Translations under genes and position numbers: made by a program
Shown here: one piece after another, positions 44,619 to 53,582 of the stretch
Layout of the letters: each line of letters opens with the position of its first letter
How positions within the stretch are numbered: the first letter of the stretch is position 1
The notes under the pieces: generated by a model
Seen by the model: only the letters and a program-made list of their open reading frames with translations
The model's database searches: none
What the model was told of the DNA's origin: nothing
Source of the DNA: an uncultured Kiritimatiellota bacterium
GTDB taxonomy: Bacteria; Verrucomicrobiota; Kiritimatiellia; RFP12; UBA1067
DNA length: 64,000 nucleotides
Direction: 5' to 3'
Assembly (NCBI GenBank): GCA_934667425.1
Contig: CAKULV010000007.1
Coordinates: 1 to 64,000, forward strand

Positions 44619-45476
44619 ATGGGGCAAAGCATGAAAGAGCAGCTTGATACGCTTAGGAGGATTCAGGACATATCCCTCGCCCGTGCCGAGTGCATGGCCC
44701 ATGGCGATTCTGCGCACGCGGAGCGGTTGGGCAAGGAGATCGCCGCACTTGCCGACACGCTCCAGCCTCGCATCCGCGAGCTGTATGGCAGGTTGAGCGC
44801 ATCCAGGCCGCTCTTCATGGCGGCTCTGCACAACGGCAACTGTTCCGGGTGCGGCATGCTGGTGCCGGCAGCGGCGGTGCGCATGCTTCGCCTTGGCGAG
44901 CATCCGGTTACGTGCGCGACATGCGGCAGGCTGCTCTACGAAAACAAGGGGGCGGTCGCTTCGGCCCGTCAGCCCAACGTTGCGGAGAGCGAGGACGAGG
45001 TCTCGAAGGTGAAGGGCCTTGCGCGGTTCTCATCCGATGCGCTGATGGTTCCCTGCATGGAGGCGAAGACCCCGCAGGAGGCGATAAGGCAGCTCGCGCA
45101 TGCAATGGCCGAAAACGGATATGTCTCGGATGGCGAGGAGCTTACGAGGCTCGCGCTTGAGCGCGAAGCGCTGCTTTCCACCCGCATGAACGACGGAACC
45201 GCCGTTCCGCACGTGCGTGGCGTGGAGGGAGGCTCCTTGACGTTTTCCCTTGGGGTCCTGCCGGAAGGCATCGTCTGGGACGATTCGGGGGAGAAGGTCA
45301 ACTTTGTCGTCCTTTCGGCGATCCCGAGCGCAGGTTCCGCGTTCTTCATGAAGCTGATGGCAGACCTGATGGCGGCCTTCCGCCGCAAGTCGTGCAGGGC
45401 AGATCTGATTGCCGCCAAGGATTCCGCAACCCTTTGGCGTACGCTCGTAAACGCAACGAAGCGTGTCATCCGCTGA
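44619..45476 (+). CDS. Zinc-ribbon/EIIA-like protein
   Basis: A 285-residue cytoplasmic protein. Residues 1-65 are helical and coiled-coil-like (MKEQLDTLRRIQDISLARAE). A C4 zinc ribbon follows (CSGCGMLVP and CATCGRLLY, about residues 74-106), of the kind found after coiled coils in C4-type zinc-ribbon proteins. Residues about 130-285 are a PTS EIIA fructose-type domain with the active-site His in GTAVPHVRGV. It lies 21 bp after the antiporter that has its own EIIA domain, so the two probably act together. No EI, HPr or EIIBC gene is in the window. Confidence 0.82.
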   Translation: MGQSMKEQLDTLRRIQDISLARAECMAHGDSAHAERLGKEIAALADTLQPRIRELYGRLSASRPLFMAALHNGNCSGCGMLVPAAAVRMLRLGEHPVTCATCGRLLYENKGAVASARQPNVAESEDEVSKVKGLARFSSDALMVPCMEAKTPQEAIRQLAHAMAENGYVSDGEELTRLALEREALLSTRMNDGTAVPHVRGVEGGSLTFSLGVLPEGIVWDDSGEKVNFVVLSAIPSAGSAFFMKLMADLMAAFRRKSCRADLIAAKDSATLWRTLVNATKRVIR

Positions 45477-45480
45477 ACTA

Positions 45481-45489
45481 TGGTATAAT
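45481..45489 (+). promoter_or_regulatory. Extended -10 promoter close to the BamD-like start
   Basis: TGGTATAAT ends 10 bp before the ATG at 45500. An in-frame ATG at 45488 overlaps the box itself and cannot be the start of this transcript. Confidence 0.6.
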
Positions 45490-45499
45490 GGCGTCTCAT

Positions 45500-46573
45500 A
45501 TGCGCGGACAATCCTTCAGATTCCTGTTTACGGCCATCCTGATCGTGGCTTCGGTGTGTTCTTCGGTTGCTCAGTCGCAGCGTGTCGCCGGGTCTGGCGA
45601 CGGGGCTGGATCCCCATGGGCGACCGACCAGTATCCTGGCTTTGACGGGCTGGATGACCTGCCTGTTCCCGAAAAGAAGGACAAGGGATGGCTGTGGCGC
45701 TGGTTCGGGATAGGCAAGCCGGCCCGAGAGTCGGCCATGCTCCAGCTGCAGTGGGCGCAGAAGCAGGAGCAGGACGGGGATTTCAAGGGAGCGGCGAAGT
45801 CGTACGACGCGCTTGTCCGCGAATGGCCCGCGTCACCGGAGGCGTCCAAGGCCCAGTTCCTGCTGGCATATCTTCTTGAGACGAAGCTTTTCGAGTACGA
45901 TTCGGCCTTTGAGGAGTTTTCGTATCTCCTTGATTTCTATCCCCGGGGCTGCCCGTACGCGAATGTCGTTGCCGAACAGTACAAGCTGGTGAACCTGATG
46001 CTCGACACACGGCGCACGTTCTTCGGGATGAGCTTCACAGGCAATCGCGAACTGCGACAGGGCTATGAGCAGGTTGTCCGCCGCGCACCGGGCGCGGATT
46101 ACGTTCCCGCTGCGATGCTCAAGATAGCCGACCTGCGAGAACAGGATCTCGCCTACGAGGAGGCGGTAAAGGTGTACGCCACTCTGCGCAGCCGCTATCC
46201 CGGCACAAAGGAGGCGCGTCAGGCCCTGTATCTCGAAGCGAAGGCCCGGATGTGGCTCGTGCGCAGGCTCGCGTACAACCTTCCGCGCTGCCAGGATACC
46301 GAGAGCTACCTTAAGCTTGCGTTGAGGAAGGATCCGAGCCATCCTAACGTGGAAGAGATGCGCGGATGGCTGAAGGAACTCCGCGAGTACATCGCGGAGG
46401 ATGCTTGGGTCCGCGCAAGGTTCTACGATACGAAGCAGCGCACGGGTCACGCCGCCGCCGCGTCATACCGGAAGTTCCTTTCGGAATACCCGGATTCCTC
46501 GCATGCCGAAGAGGCTCGCCTGTGCATTCAGGCGCTGGAGTCCACACAGAAAAAAGAAGGGTCTGTCGAATGA
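45500..46573 (+). CDS. BamD-like TPR outer-membrane biogenesis protein
   Basis: A 357-residue exported protein with a signal peptide (RFLFTAILIVASVCSSVA, cleavage near VAQS) and no lipobox. It has TPR-like repeats from about residue 85: QEQDGDFKGAAKSYDALVRE, then KAQFLLAYLLETKLFEYDSA, YEEAVKVYATLRSRYP and a last FLSEYPDSSHAEEARL. The YP-x-S-x-x-A pattern is that of BamD and CpoB proteins. The following LptE-like gene overlaps its stop (ATGA), which supports an envelope-assembly role. Without the lipid anchor it differs from classical BamD. Confidence 0.78.
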   Translation: MRGQSFRFLFTAILIVASVCSSVAQSQRVAGSGDGAGSPWATDQYPGFDGLDDLPVPEKKDKGWLWRWFGIGKPARESAMLQLQWAQKQEQDGDFKGAAKSYDALVREWPASPEASKAQFLLAYLLETKLFEYDSAFEEFSYLLDFYPRGCPYANVVAEQYKLVNLMLDTRRTFFGMSFTGNRELRQGYEQVVRRAPGADYVPAAMLKIADLREQDLAYEEAVKVYATLRSRYPGTKEARQALYLEAKARMWLVRRLAYNLPRCQDTESYLKLALRKDPSHPNVEEMRGWLKELREYIAEDAWVRARFYDTKQRTGHAAAASYRKFLSEYPDSSHAEEARLCIQALESTQKKEGSVE

Positions 46574-47118
46574 AGAAGGCATTTGCGGTTGCGGCGCTGT
46601 GCGCCATGGCATTGTTGTCGGGATGTGCCAGCTACACATGGGGGACATCCTTGCCCGCGGATTATCGCACGGTCTCCGTACCTGTCTTCGAGAACATGAC
46701 CGAAGTGTCGGGGTTGGGCCCGATGGTGTCCCAATATACGCTGCGCGAATTTCAGCGGGAAGGTACGTTCCGGGTGACGCGTCCGTCCGATGCCGCCATT
46801 GAGGTGCAGGGCGTGCTCAAGCACATGTCGCGCGAAGGCGTGGCGTATGACCGCGGGCGCGGGATGCGCGTCTCTGAATACCGTTACACGATCGTTGCCG
46901 AGGTGACGTTCATAGACAAGAGGAACGGCAAGGTGCTTCTCGACCGCAAGGCGTTTACCGGCGAGACTACGTTCCTTACGAACAACGACCTTCTTACCGG
47001 GCAGAAGAATGCGGCCGCCCGCATCGCGAACGACATCGCGCGCCAGGTCGTGAACGAGGCGCTCGCCCTCAATCCGGGCGACCGCAGCAAGGGCGTGGTT
47101 GAAGGCGTTCAGAAGTGA
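46570..47118 (+). CDS. LptE-like LPS-assembly lipoprotein
   Basis: A 182-residue lipoprotein: the signal MKKAFAVAALCAMALLSGC gives a lipid-anchored Cys19 with Ala after it. The mature part begins with YTWGTSLPADYRTVSVPVFEN and has two long beta stretches (YRYTIVAEVTFIDKRNGKVL) and a C-terminal helix (ARIANDIARQVVNEAL), the layout of LptE, which plugs LptD in the outer membrane. Its start overlaps the BamD-like stop by ATGA. Confidence 0.8.
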   Translation: MKKAFAVAALCAMALLSGCASYTWGTSLPADYRTVSVPVFENMTEVSGLGPMVSQYTLREFQREGTFRVTRPSDAAIEVQGVLKHMSREGVAYDRGRGMRVSEYRYTIVAEVTFIDKRNGKVLLDRKAFTGETTFLTNNDLLTGQKNAAARIANDIARQVVNEALALNPGDRSKGVVEGVQK

Positions 47119-47119
47119 A

Positions 47120-48046
47120 ATGCTTTCGGCACTCCAAAGCGGCATACCCCTTGCGCCCCGTCCATTCGAGGAACTGGCACGTGATCTTGGCTGCGAAGAG
47201 TCGGATCTCATAGGCTGCGCCGCCGATGCCCTGGATAGCGGCAAGGCCCGCAGGTTCGGGGCGGTGTTCGATGCCCGCAGGCTTGGGTTCAAGTCGACCC
47301 TGTGCTGCGCCGGCGTCTCGGATCCCGATGCCGCCGCGAGCTTCCTTGTTCCGCGGCGCGAAGTGTCGCATTGCTATCTCAGGGAGGCTGAGGGATGCCC
47401 GAATCTCTGGTGGACCTGGAGCGCCCCTTCAGACCGCTTTGAATCTTCTGTCGCGGAGATACCGTTCCCGTTCATCTCGCTTCCGGCTACGAAGCGCTAC
47501 AAGGTTGATGTTGTGTTTGGCGGCCCGACACGGCAGAGGGACGAGAGCACGGAGGACGATCTGCCGCCCCCTGACGAGATCGGCCGGAGGATAATCCGCG
47601 CAATGCAGGGCGACACGGAGCTGCGTCCCGATTATTTCTCGCACCTGGCCGAGAAGATCGGGATAAGGGAATGGAATCTGCTTTCGACCCTTGAGATGTG
47701 GCGCCGGAGCGGAAGGCTCAAGAGGATAGGGCTGCTCCTTGACCACAGGAAGAGCGGCTACACTGCAAACGGAATGTGCTGCTTCAGGATCGAGGAAAGT
47801 ACGCAGGAGGCCGGTCGAGCGCTCGCCTCGCTGGATGAGGTGTCGCATTGCTACGAGCGTCCGGCTTGCGCCGAGTTCCCGTACAACCTCTTCGCGATGA
47901 TCCACTGCTCATCCATGGACGAGGCCAATGCGGGCTTTTGCGCCCTCAAGCGGCGACTGGAGGGCCTTGCATCCACGCCAACCGCCTCGGTAATGCTCAT
48001 ATCTACGAAAGAGTACAAGAAGACGTCTCTTTCATTCTTCGACTGA
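47120..48046 (+). CDS. Fused AhbA/AhbB-like (siroheme decarboxylase) protein
   Basis: A 308-residue protein with two Lrp-like units in tandem. Each has a winged-helix part (FEELARDLGCEESDL and FSHLAEKIGIREWNLLSTLE) and a ferredoxin-like part ending in a VSHCY motif: EVSHCYLREAEG and EVSHCYERPACAEFPYNLFAMIH. These are hallmarks of AhbA/AhbB and NirDLGH, which decarboxylate siroheme to didecarboxysiroheme in the alternative heme or heme d1 routes; normally A and B are separate chains. No other ahb gene is in the window, so a pure regulator is also possible. ATG 47120 lies 2 bp after the LptE stop. Confidence 0.78.
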   Translation: MLSALQSGIPLAPRPFEELARDLGCEESDLIGCAADALDSGKARRFGAVFDARRLGFKSTLCCAGVSDPDAAASFLVPRREVSHCYLREAEGCPNLWWTWSAPSDRFESSVAEIPFPFISLPATKRYKVDVVFGGPTRQRDESTEDDLPPPDEIGRRIIRAMQGDTELRPDYFSHLAEKIGIREWNLLSTLEMWRRSGRLKRIGLLLDHRKSGYTANGMCCFRIEESTQEAGRALASLDEVSHCYERPACAEFPYNLFAMIHCSSMDEANAGFCALKRRLEGLASTPTASVMLISTKEYKKTSLSFFD

Positions 48047-48079
48047 ATGCCCGTGTCGGTTGTGCAGGAGTATCAAGCC

Positions 48080-48532
48080 ATGGATTTTTCCGTAGTTCTT
48101 GTCAGACCGGAGATACCCCATAACACCGGGGCCATAGGACGACTCTGCGTCGGGCTTGGCATCCCGCTCCATCTGGTGCGTCCTCTCGGCTTCCGTCTTG
48201 ACGACAGGTCCATCCAACGTGCGGGCCTCGACTATTGGAAGAGCCTTGATGTCGCCATCCATGACACGTGGGAGGAATACCTTTCGGCGGCAAGGCCGAC
48301 TCGTCTCCTGATGCTTTCGACGCATGGCGAGCGTTCGCTGTATGAATGCGCATTCCGGAAGGGGGACGCGCTTGTGTTCGGGAACGAAAGTTCGGGATTG
48401 CCGGAAGAGATGTACGAACGCTATCGGGAATCACTGTTCAGGATCCCCATGCCCGGCGAGCACGCGAGATCGATAAACCTCGCGAACTCGGTGGCGATAG
48501 CCGCCTATGAATGCTTCCGGCAGCTGATGTGA
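48080..48532 (+). CDS. trmL: tRNA (cytidine/uridine-2'-O-)-methyltransferase TrmL
   Basis: A 150-residue SPOUT methyltransferase that modifies ribose 34 of tRNA-Leu wobble positions. Seen: LVRPEIPHNTGAIGRLC near the start, GLDYWKSLDV, the knot motifs ALVFGNESSGLPEEM and IPMPGEHARSINLANSVAIA, in outline. The ATG at 48080 has AGGAG 9 bp before it and matches the usual N-terminus; an ATG at 48047 follows the previous stop but adds an untypical extension. Confidence 0.93.
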   Translation: MDFSVVLVRPEIPHNTGAIGRLCVGLGIPLHLVRPLGFRLDDRSIQRAGLDYWKSLDVAIHDTWEEYLSAARPTRLLMLSTHGERSLYECAFRKGDALVFGNESSGLPEEMYERYRESLFRIPMPGEHARSINLANSVAIAAYECFRQLM

Positions 48533-48556
48533 ATGGAATCGCGAATCCAACAACTG

Positions 48557-48565
48557 TGATATAAT
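48557..48565 (+). promoter_or_regulatory. Extended -10 promoter for the EEP gene
   Basis: TGATATAAT, 58 bp before the ATG at 48624. Confidence 0.45.
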
Positions 48566-48623
48566 AAAGGACACTGTGGGCGTGGCTGCCATTTGCCCGC
48601 ATGGACGTCAGTGAAGGTGTGAC

Positions 48624-49556
48624 ATGAACCCAAACACAAATCTTTTCGCAACGGCATCTCTTGCATTCTTCTGTTCGCTGTGCTTGGCGGCATCCGCCCG
48701 CCCGGCCAAGGCGGACATAAGAATCGCCACCTATAACATACGGTTGGAGAATGGCGACAAGGGCACTCCAAACGCATGGGCGGAGCGGAAGAGCGATCTC
48801 GTTGATTTGATCCGCAGGCTCGATCTTGATGCCTTTGGCCTACAGGAGGTTTGCCCCGGGCAGGCTGCGTTCATAAAAGGCAGCCTTCCGGAATTCGCCC
48901 TTGTAGGCGAGCATCGGAATGCCGATAGGGTGTCTGGGGAGGCGTCTCCAGTGCTGTATCGCAAGGATCGCTTTGAAGCCATGAAGAGTGGTACGTTCTG
49001 GCTGTCGGAAACGCCGGATGTGCCAGGGTTGAAAGGATGGGGGGCGGCGTGCCCTCGCGTGTGCTCCTGGATGCTGCTAAGGGACAAGGTGACCGGGAAG
49101 GCCTTTTGCTTCGCGAATGCGCACACCGACCACGTAAGTGCTCTCGCGAGAAGGGAGGGAATGCTTTTGATCGTTCGCCGTATGCGTGAATTCGCTCCGG
49201 ACGGAACGCCAATCGTCTTTACCGGAGACCATAATTGCACGGAAAGCGATGAGCCTGCGGTTGCCGTGTCGAAGATCCTGAAGAACGCCATCCATGTCAG
49301 TGAATCCGCGCCTACGGGACCTTGGCGCACATTTACCGGATGGGCGTGGCGCGATTCCGAGTTCCCGATATCTGAAGCGCTCGGGCTAAAGCCGGAAGAC
49401 CGCGAAAGGCAGCCTTATGGGCCAAGGATCGACTACATCTACGTCTCTGCCGGCATCAGGGTGAAGTCATGTGCGACATGGGCCGATTCCAGGCCGGGAA
49501 CAAAGCTATATCCTTCCGATCACTTTCCGGTCACGGCGGTGATCGAGCTGCCGTGA
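48624..49556 (+). CDS. Secreted endonuclease/exonuclease/phosphatase-family protein
   Basis: A 310-residue exported hydrolase. A signal peptide (ATASLAFFCSLCLAASA) precedes the EEP fold: IRIATYNIRLENG near residue 32, LDAFGLQEVC with the metal Glu, ANAHTDHVS, TGDHNCTESDEP and a final SDHFPVTAVIE with the catalytic Asp-His pair. Family members cut phosphodiesters in DNA, RNA, lipids or inositol phosphates; the HTDH and GDHN variants fit the group often annotated as secreted endonuclease/phosphatase. It stands alone before the polysaccharide locus. Confidence 0.9.
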   Translation: MNPNTNLFATASLAFFCSLCLAASARPAKADIRIATYNIRLENGDKGTPNAWAERKSDLVDLIRRLDLDAFGLQEVCPGQAAFIKGSLPEFALVGEHRNADRVSGEASPVLYRKDRFEAMKSGTFWLSETPDVPGLKGWGAACPRVCSWMLLRDKVTGKAFCFANAHTDHVSALARREGMLLIVRRMREFAPDGTPIVFTGDHNCTESDEPAVAVSKILKNAIHVSESAPTGPWRTFTGWAWRDSEFPISEALGLKPEDRERQPYGPRIDYIYVSAGIRVKSCATWADSRPGTKLYPSDHFPVTAVIELP

Positions 49557-49616
49557 CACATTGCCAAGCATCGGGTCTCATGTTGCAGAGAGTTGCGTCT
49601 TGATTGGAGGTGATGA

Positions 49617-50660
49617 GTGGTGATGACGGCGGTTAATACTGTCAGGGGTGAGCCGGGGCCGGAGAAGATGGCCCGGATAGGGCACGGGTGTCCCGTGGAT
49701 GTTGCGCACAGGCCAGGCAGGCCGCCGCGGGTGTCCGTAATCGTCCCGACATACAATCGTGCTCAAATGGTGTGCGCATGCGTGGATAGCGTCCTGAAGA
49801 GCGACTGGCCGGACTTTGAGGTCATCGTGGCTGATGACTGCTCCCCGGATGACACGCGCCGCATGGTGGAGGAACGCTACCGTTCCGACGAGCGCGTCAA
49901 GTATACGCGGACGGAGCGCAATTCGCTGACATCGGGAGCGCGCAACCAGGGTGCGCGATGCGCGACCGGCGACTACTACTTCTTCCTTGACGACGACAAC
50001 CTCATCGAGCCGGACTGCATAACGGAACTGCTGGCGGTCTTCGGGCGGCATCCATCAGCCGCGTTCGTGGCGCCCTTGACGGTGCATGGCGCGGAGGGCG
50101 GGAACCGTCCAGTGTGGACGACCGGATCCTACTACAATCCGTGGACTTCCCAGGGAAGGGACGCGACACCGCCGAACTGTCGTCTGAACAGCCTGCCGGA
50201 AGGTCTTGAATGGCCGACATCCTACAGCCCAAACGCCTTCATGACGACAAAGGCGGCGTTTGAGCAGGTGAACGGCTTCGATGAGGGCTACGGAATGCAG
50301 TTCGACGAGGCGGATTTCGGCATACGCGTGACGAAACAGGTGGGCGGGGGGTGGATCTCGTCGCGTGCCCGCACCAACCATCTTGGCTACGTCGAGGCGG
50401 ACAAGAAGGCTCCCCTGCGTGGACTCGGCATTGAGCGTCCGAAGCGTGCCTACACGTTCGGGCGCAACCGCATGAAGTTCGCCCGTCGCCATTTCAGGTG
50501 GTACCAGGCTGTTGTCGTCATGCTGACGTTCGCCCCAATGACGGCGTGCTACTATCTCCTTCTGGCCATGCGGCACGGTGCGCCGCTTTGCGGACTTGCG
50601 TATGCAGGAGGAACGCTTGCGGGAATCTGCGGTCTCTACCGCACAATCGGGTTCAGGTGA
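49617..50660 (+). CDS. Glycosyltransferase family 2 (1)
   Basis: A 347-residue GT-A enzyme adding a sugar from a nucleotide donor. VSVIVPTYNRAQMV (from about residue 40), VIVADDCSPDDT and the DXD-like FFLDDDNLI are present, then FNEGYG-like VNGFDEGYGMQFDEADFG near residue 220. One membrane segment lies near the end (AVVVMLTFAPMTACYYLLLAM in outline). The GTG start is chosen because GGAGG ends 6 bp before it. It is the first gene of a plus-strand run of five with overlapping ends. Confidence 0.9.
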   Translation: MVMTAVNTVRGEPGPEKMARIGHGCPVDVAHRPGRPPRVSVIVPTYNRAQMVCACVDSVLKSDWPDFEVIVADDCSPDDTRRMVEERYRSDERVKYTRTERNSLTSGARNQGARCATGDYYFFLDDDNLIEPDCITELLAVFGRHPSAAFVAPLTVHGAEGGNRPVWTTGSYYNPWTSQGRDATPPNCRLNSLPEGLEWPTSYSPNAFMTTKAAFEQVNGFDEGYGMQFDEADFGIRVTKQVGGGWISSRARTNHLGYVEADKKAPLRGLGIERPKRAYTFGRNRMKFARRHFRWYQAVVVMLTFAPMTACYYLLLAMRHGAPLCGLAYAGGTLAGICGLYRTIGFR

Positions 50661-51775
50661 TGAGGCCGTTCCGCTACGAGAACGTCTTTGCGCAGGCGAG
50701 CTTCCAGTTCTGCGGGCACATCGACGAATACCTTATCGCGAACACGCGGCATCTCGCCCTTTTCTATTGCCAGCCGCGCTTTGGAGAGCATCACCATGTC
50801 CTGCGCCGCTATGAAGAGGGGCGTCTCGTAGATGAGCGAGTCATCCGTTCGTCGCAGGGCCTTTTCGCCTACTACTGGCTATGGCTCTGGCATCACAACG
50901 TCGAGCTTTGGCGCTTCACGCGCCATCGCCGCGAGGCGACGCTTCTTCTCTGCGGGCATCCCGTCTGCCTGTTCGGGTCCGCGCTTATGCGGCTTTTCCG
51001 CCGTGTGCGGTACGCTTACGCGATCGGCGATTATTTCCCGTCGAAGAAACTCGCCATCCGTGCCTTTGAGCGTGTCAAGAAGTTCTACCATGACCGCGCC
51101 GATTTCGCCTATTACCTGACGGACGCCATCAACCGCCGGATGAATGGCGGCATCGTGCGTACGGATGCGGCGCACCGAACGGTAATGTGGGGCATGAAGC
51201 CGTTCAGCGATTGCATGAAGCATCGTTCCGCTTCACGGCGCATTCTGTTCGTTGGCCTTGTGCGTCCCGGTCAGGGTGTTGGGGAAATGCTCGATTTCCT
51301 GTCCATGCGCATTGACTTTTCGCTTGCGCTTGTGGGGGTGGCGGCAAATGGCTATGGCACGACGGTCGAACGGATGATTGCCGAACGGGGCCTCGGTAGC
51401 CGGGTCTACTTCGAGAACCGCTTCCATTCCGAACGTGAGCTTCGCGACATTGCGAAAACGTGTTTCTGCGGTCTGGCCCTATACGATACCGCTCCGGACA
51501 ACTTCACGCATTATGCCGATCCCGGAAAGGTGAAGGCATATGCCGAACTTGGCCTGCCGATTGTGATGACGCGCATCTCCGACATCGTGCCGTTCATAGA
51601 GCGTTTTCATGCAGGGGAGATCGTCGATTCTTCTGTGGATGCCGGCGCGGCGGTCGAGAAGATCGCCGCAGACCCGCAGGGATACATGCAGGGCATAGAG
51701 GCGTTCAACGCCCATTTTGACTACCGTACATATTATCCGAAAGCCTATTTAGAGTGGGAGGGCCTGTGGCGGTGA
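50660..51775 (+). CDS. Glycosyltransferase family 4-like
   Basis: A 371-residue GT-B-type enzyme. The C-terminal half has RRILFVGLVRPGQGVGEML, then GTTVERMIAERGLGSRVYFENRF in outline, and KVKAYAELGLPIVMTRISDIV, the usual donor-nucleotide region. The N-terminal half is divergent. ATG 50660 shares its A with the previous stop (TGATG). Probably an assembly enzyme for the surface glycan made here. Confidence 0.85.
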   Translation: MRPFRYENVFAQASFQFCGHIDEYLIANTRHLALFYCQPRFGEHHHVLRRYEEGRLVDERVIRSSQGLFAYYWLWLWHHNVELWRFTRHRREATLLLCGHPVCLFGSALMRLFRRVRYAYAIGDYFPSKKLAIRAFERVKKFYHDRADFAYYLTDAINRRMNGGIVRTDAAHRTVMWGMKPFSDCMKHRSASRRILFVGLVRPGQGVGEMLDFLSMRIDFSLALVGVAANGYGTTVERMIAERGLGSRVYFENRFHSERELRDIAKTCFCGLALYDTAPDNFTHYADPGKVKAYAELGLPIVMTRISDIVPFIERFHAGEIVDSSVDAGAAVEKIAADPQGYMQGIEAFNAHFDYRTYYPKAYLEWEGLWR

Positions 51776-52788
51776 GCGAAGCCCCCGTGACGGTCATCGT
51801 GACCGGACGCAACTCGGCTACGACGATCCGGCAGTGCCTCGCGTCGCTCGTGGAACAGGATTGGCCGATTGACGAAATTCTTGTCTTCGACAACGGCTCT
51901 ACGGACGGGACGCCGCAGCTTGTCAGGGAAATCGCCCGGCATGCAAGAGTTCCGCTTCGCCTGATAGACGGCGGGGCGGATGGATACATCTGCTCCGCAT
52001 ACAATCGCGGCGCGGCGATGGCCAGGTCGCAGATACTTGTCCTCTGCCATTCGGACGGTCAGGCGGCCTCTCCGCAAGAGCTTCGCCGTCTTGTCCAGCC
52101 GCTTGTCGCCGATCCTTCCGCCGTTGCCGCCTATCCACGCCTCCTGATGCCGCGTCAAGTTTGGGACCGCTTCCCATTCTGGCAGAAGTTCCTCTTCGTG
52201 CGGGCCGTGGGTTCCACGGCGCATTCGAGGTGCGCGATCTTCGACGCCGTGCGCCGGGACGTCTATCTCCGCGCGGGCGGCTTCAACGAGCGCATGTTCT
52301 TCGCGGGATGCGGCATCGGCGGCGAAGACAACGATGCGCAGGTGCGCTTCGCGAAGTTCGGGAGCCAGCTGTTCACGGAGGCACGGGTCATTCATCTGCA
52401 CCGTTTCTCGTCCAACTACGGGCTGGGCGACTACCTTTCGTTCCGGGCTCTCTTGGCGCGTACCTATGGCAAGCAGCTGCGCTGGCAGCGCGGCCTTGCG
52501 GACGCGTCGGAACTGCTCTTTTTCATGCGTCCCGCCCTGGCCTTTCTGCCGCTGGCCGCGCTGGCGGGCTTCGCGGTCTCTCCCGGCTCCGGCTGGTGTG
52601 CGCTTGCCGCCGCAGTGTCTCTCCAGATCGCGTTTGCGGTTATCGTCAGCCGAAAGATGTTTACCTCTTGCGCGACGATCCTCGACCCGCGCATCGTGGC
52701 CGTTGTCCCGGTGGCAATCTTCATGGTATACTATGAGACATTCTGGTTCTTCCACGGCCTCTTCACGCCTTTTCGCTTCAAGAAATGA
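51772..52788 (+). CDS. Glycosyltransferase family 2 (2)
   Basis: A 338-residue GT-A enzyme: VTVIVTGRNSATTIRQCLAS, ILVFDNGSTDGT, and ILVLCHSDGQ in place of a classical DXD, then FNERMFFAGCGIGGEDNDAQ. Three hydrophobic segments sit in the last 90 residues, anchoring it in the membrane. The GTG at 51772 overlaps the previous stop (GTGA) after GGGAGG; an earlier in-frame GTG at 51754 is possible. Confidence 0.87.
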   Translation: MSEAPVTVIVTGRNSATTIRQCLASLVEQDWPIDEILVFDNGSTDGTPQLVREIARHARVPLRLIDGGADGYICSAYNRGAAMARSQILVLCHSDGQAASPQELRRLVQPLVADPSAVAAYPRLLMPRQVWDRFPFWQKFLFVRAVGSTAHSRCAIFDAVRRDVYLRAGGFNERMFFAGCGIGGEDNDAQVRFAKFGSQLFTEARVIHLHRFSSNYGLGDYLSFRALLARTYGKQLRWQRGLADASELLFFMRPALAFLPLAALAGFAVSPGSGWCALAAAVSLQIAFAVIVSRKMFTSCATILDPRIVAVVPVAIFMVYYETFWFFHGLFTPFRFKK

Positions 52789-53582
52789 CCCCTCGCCTCT
52801 CCATCTGCATTCCGACCTACAATCGTCTCCCGTACCTGCGTGAGCTGATGGCAGACCTGTTGCCGCAGGTCGATGCCGTGGCTTCCGGGACTGTCGAGCT
52901 CTGCGTGAGCGACAACGCCTCGACGGACGGGACGGCCGCCTACCTGAAGACGTTGTCGAGCCCGTCGCTCCGCCACTGGACGAACAGGACGAACGTCGGC
53001 GGCGACCCCAATTTTCTCGTGTGCATCCGTGAAGCGCATGGCGACTACGTGTGGCTCGTGGGCGATGACGACCTGACGCCGGAAGGGAGCGTTGAACGGG
53101 TGCTTCGGCTGCTTGGGCAGACGCCGGATCTCGTGATCGCCGACGAGTTTTCGGCGGAGACGAAGACCTACCCCGATTACCGTTCCTGCCTGCTGGGCGA
53201 GGCCGGGCGGAAAAGCGCTCTCGCCATCACGCACACGCTCATCACGGCCAACATCTTCCGCCGTTCGCTCTTCGACGTTTCGTTCGCGGAAGCGAAACTG
53301 TGGACGAGCTACGCGCACATGTTCGGCTTCATCGGCCATGTGAAGGGGCGCGTGGTGATCGCGCCGAACCTCATCGCGACGCGGGCGGTGCGGGCGGAGT
53401 TCGCGAAGTATCCTTCGTTTCTTTGCCTTAAGCACGCCTACTACCTGAATCATCTCGCCACGACGTTCGGCTTGCCGTCCTATCGCTGGAAGGCCGTGCG
53501 TTCGGCGTTGAACCTGCCGCTGGAGTTCGGTTCGCGCGTGAAGCACTACCTGAAGAAGGGGGTGGCCTTGTGTTCGCGGTAG
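52785..53582 (+). CDS. Glycosyltransferase family 2 (3)
   Basis: A 265-residue GT-A enzyme with LSICIPTYNRLPYLRELM at the start, LCVSDNASTDGT, and the DXD motif VGDDDLTPEGS near residue 90. It resembles the WbbL/abequosyltransferase-like group of small GT2 enzymes by length and by the YVWLVGDDD segment. Its ATG overlaps the previous stop (ATGA). The donor could be the CDP-dideoxy sugar made by the rfbFGH genes in this locus; this is inference. Confidence 0.85.
   Translation: MTPRLSICIPTYNRLPYLRELMADLLPQVDAVASGTVELCVSDNASTDGTAAYLKTLSSPSLRHWTNRTNVGGDPNFLVCIREAHGDYVWLVGDDDLTPEGSVERVLRLLGQTPDLVIADEFSAETKTYPDYRSCLLGEAGRKSALAITHTLITANIFRRSLFDVSFAEAKLWTSYAHMFGFIGHVKGRVVIAPNLIATRAVRAEFAKYPSFLCLKHAYYLNHLATTFGLPSYRWKAVRSALNLPLEFGSRVKHYLKKGVALCSR

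Noticed and set aside
42429..44903. An 824-codon minus-strand ORF opposite the antiporter
   Set aside because: His/Arg/Asp-rich shadow of a real membrane protein gene; no domains and no start signals.
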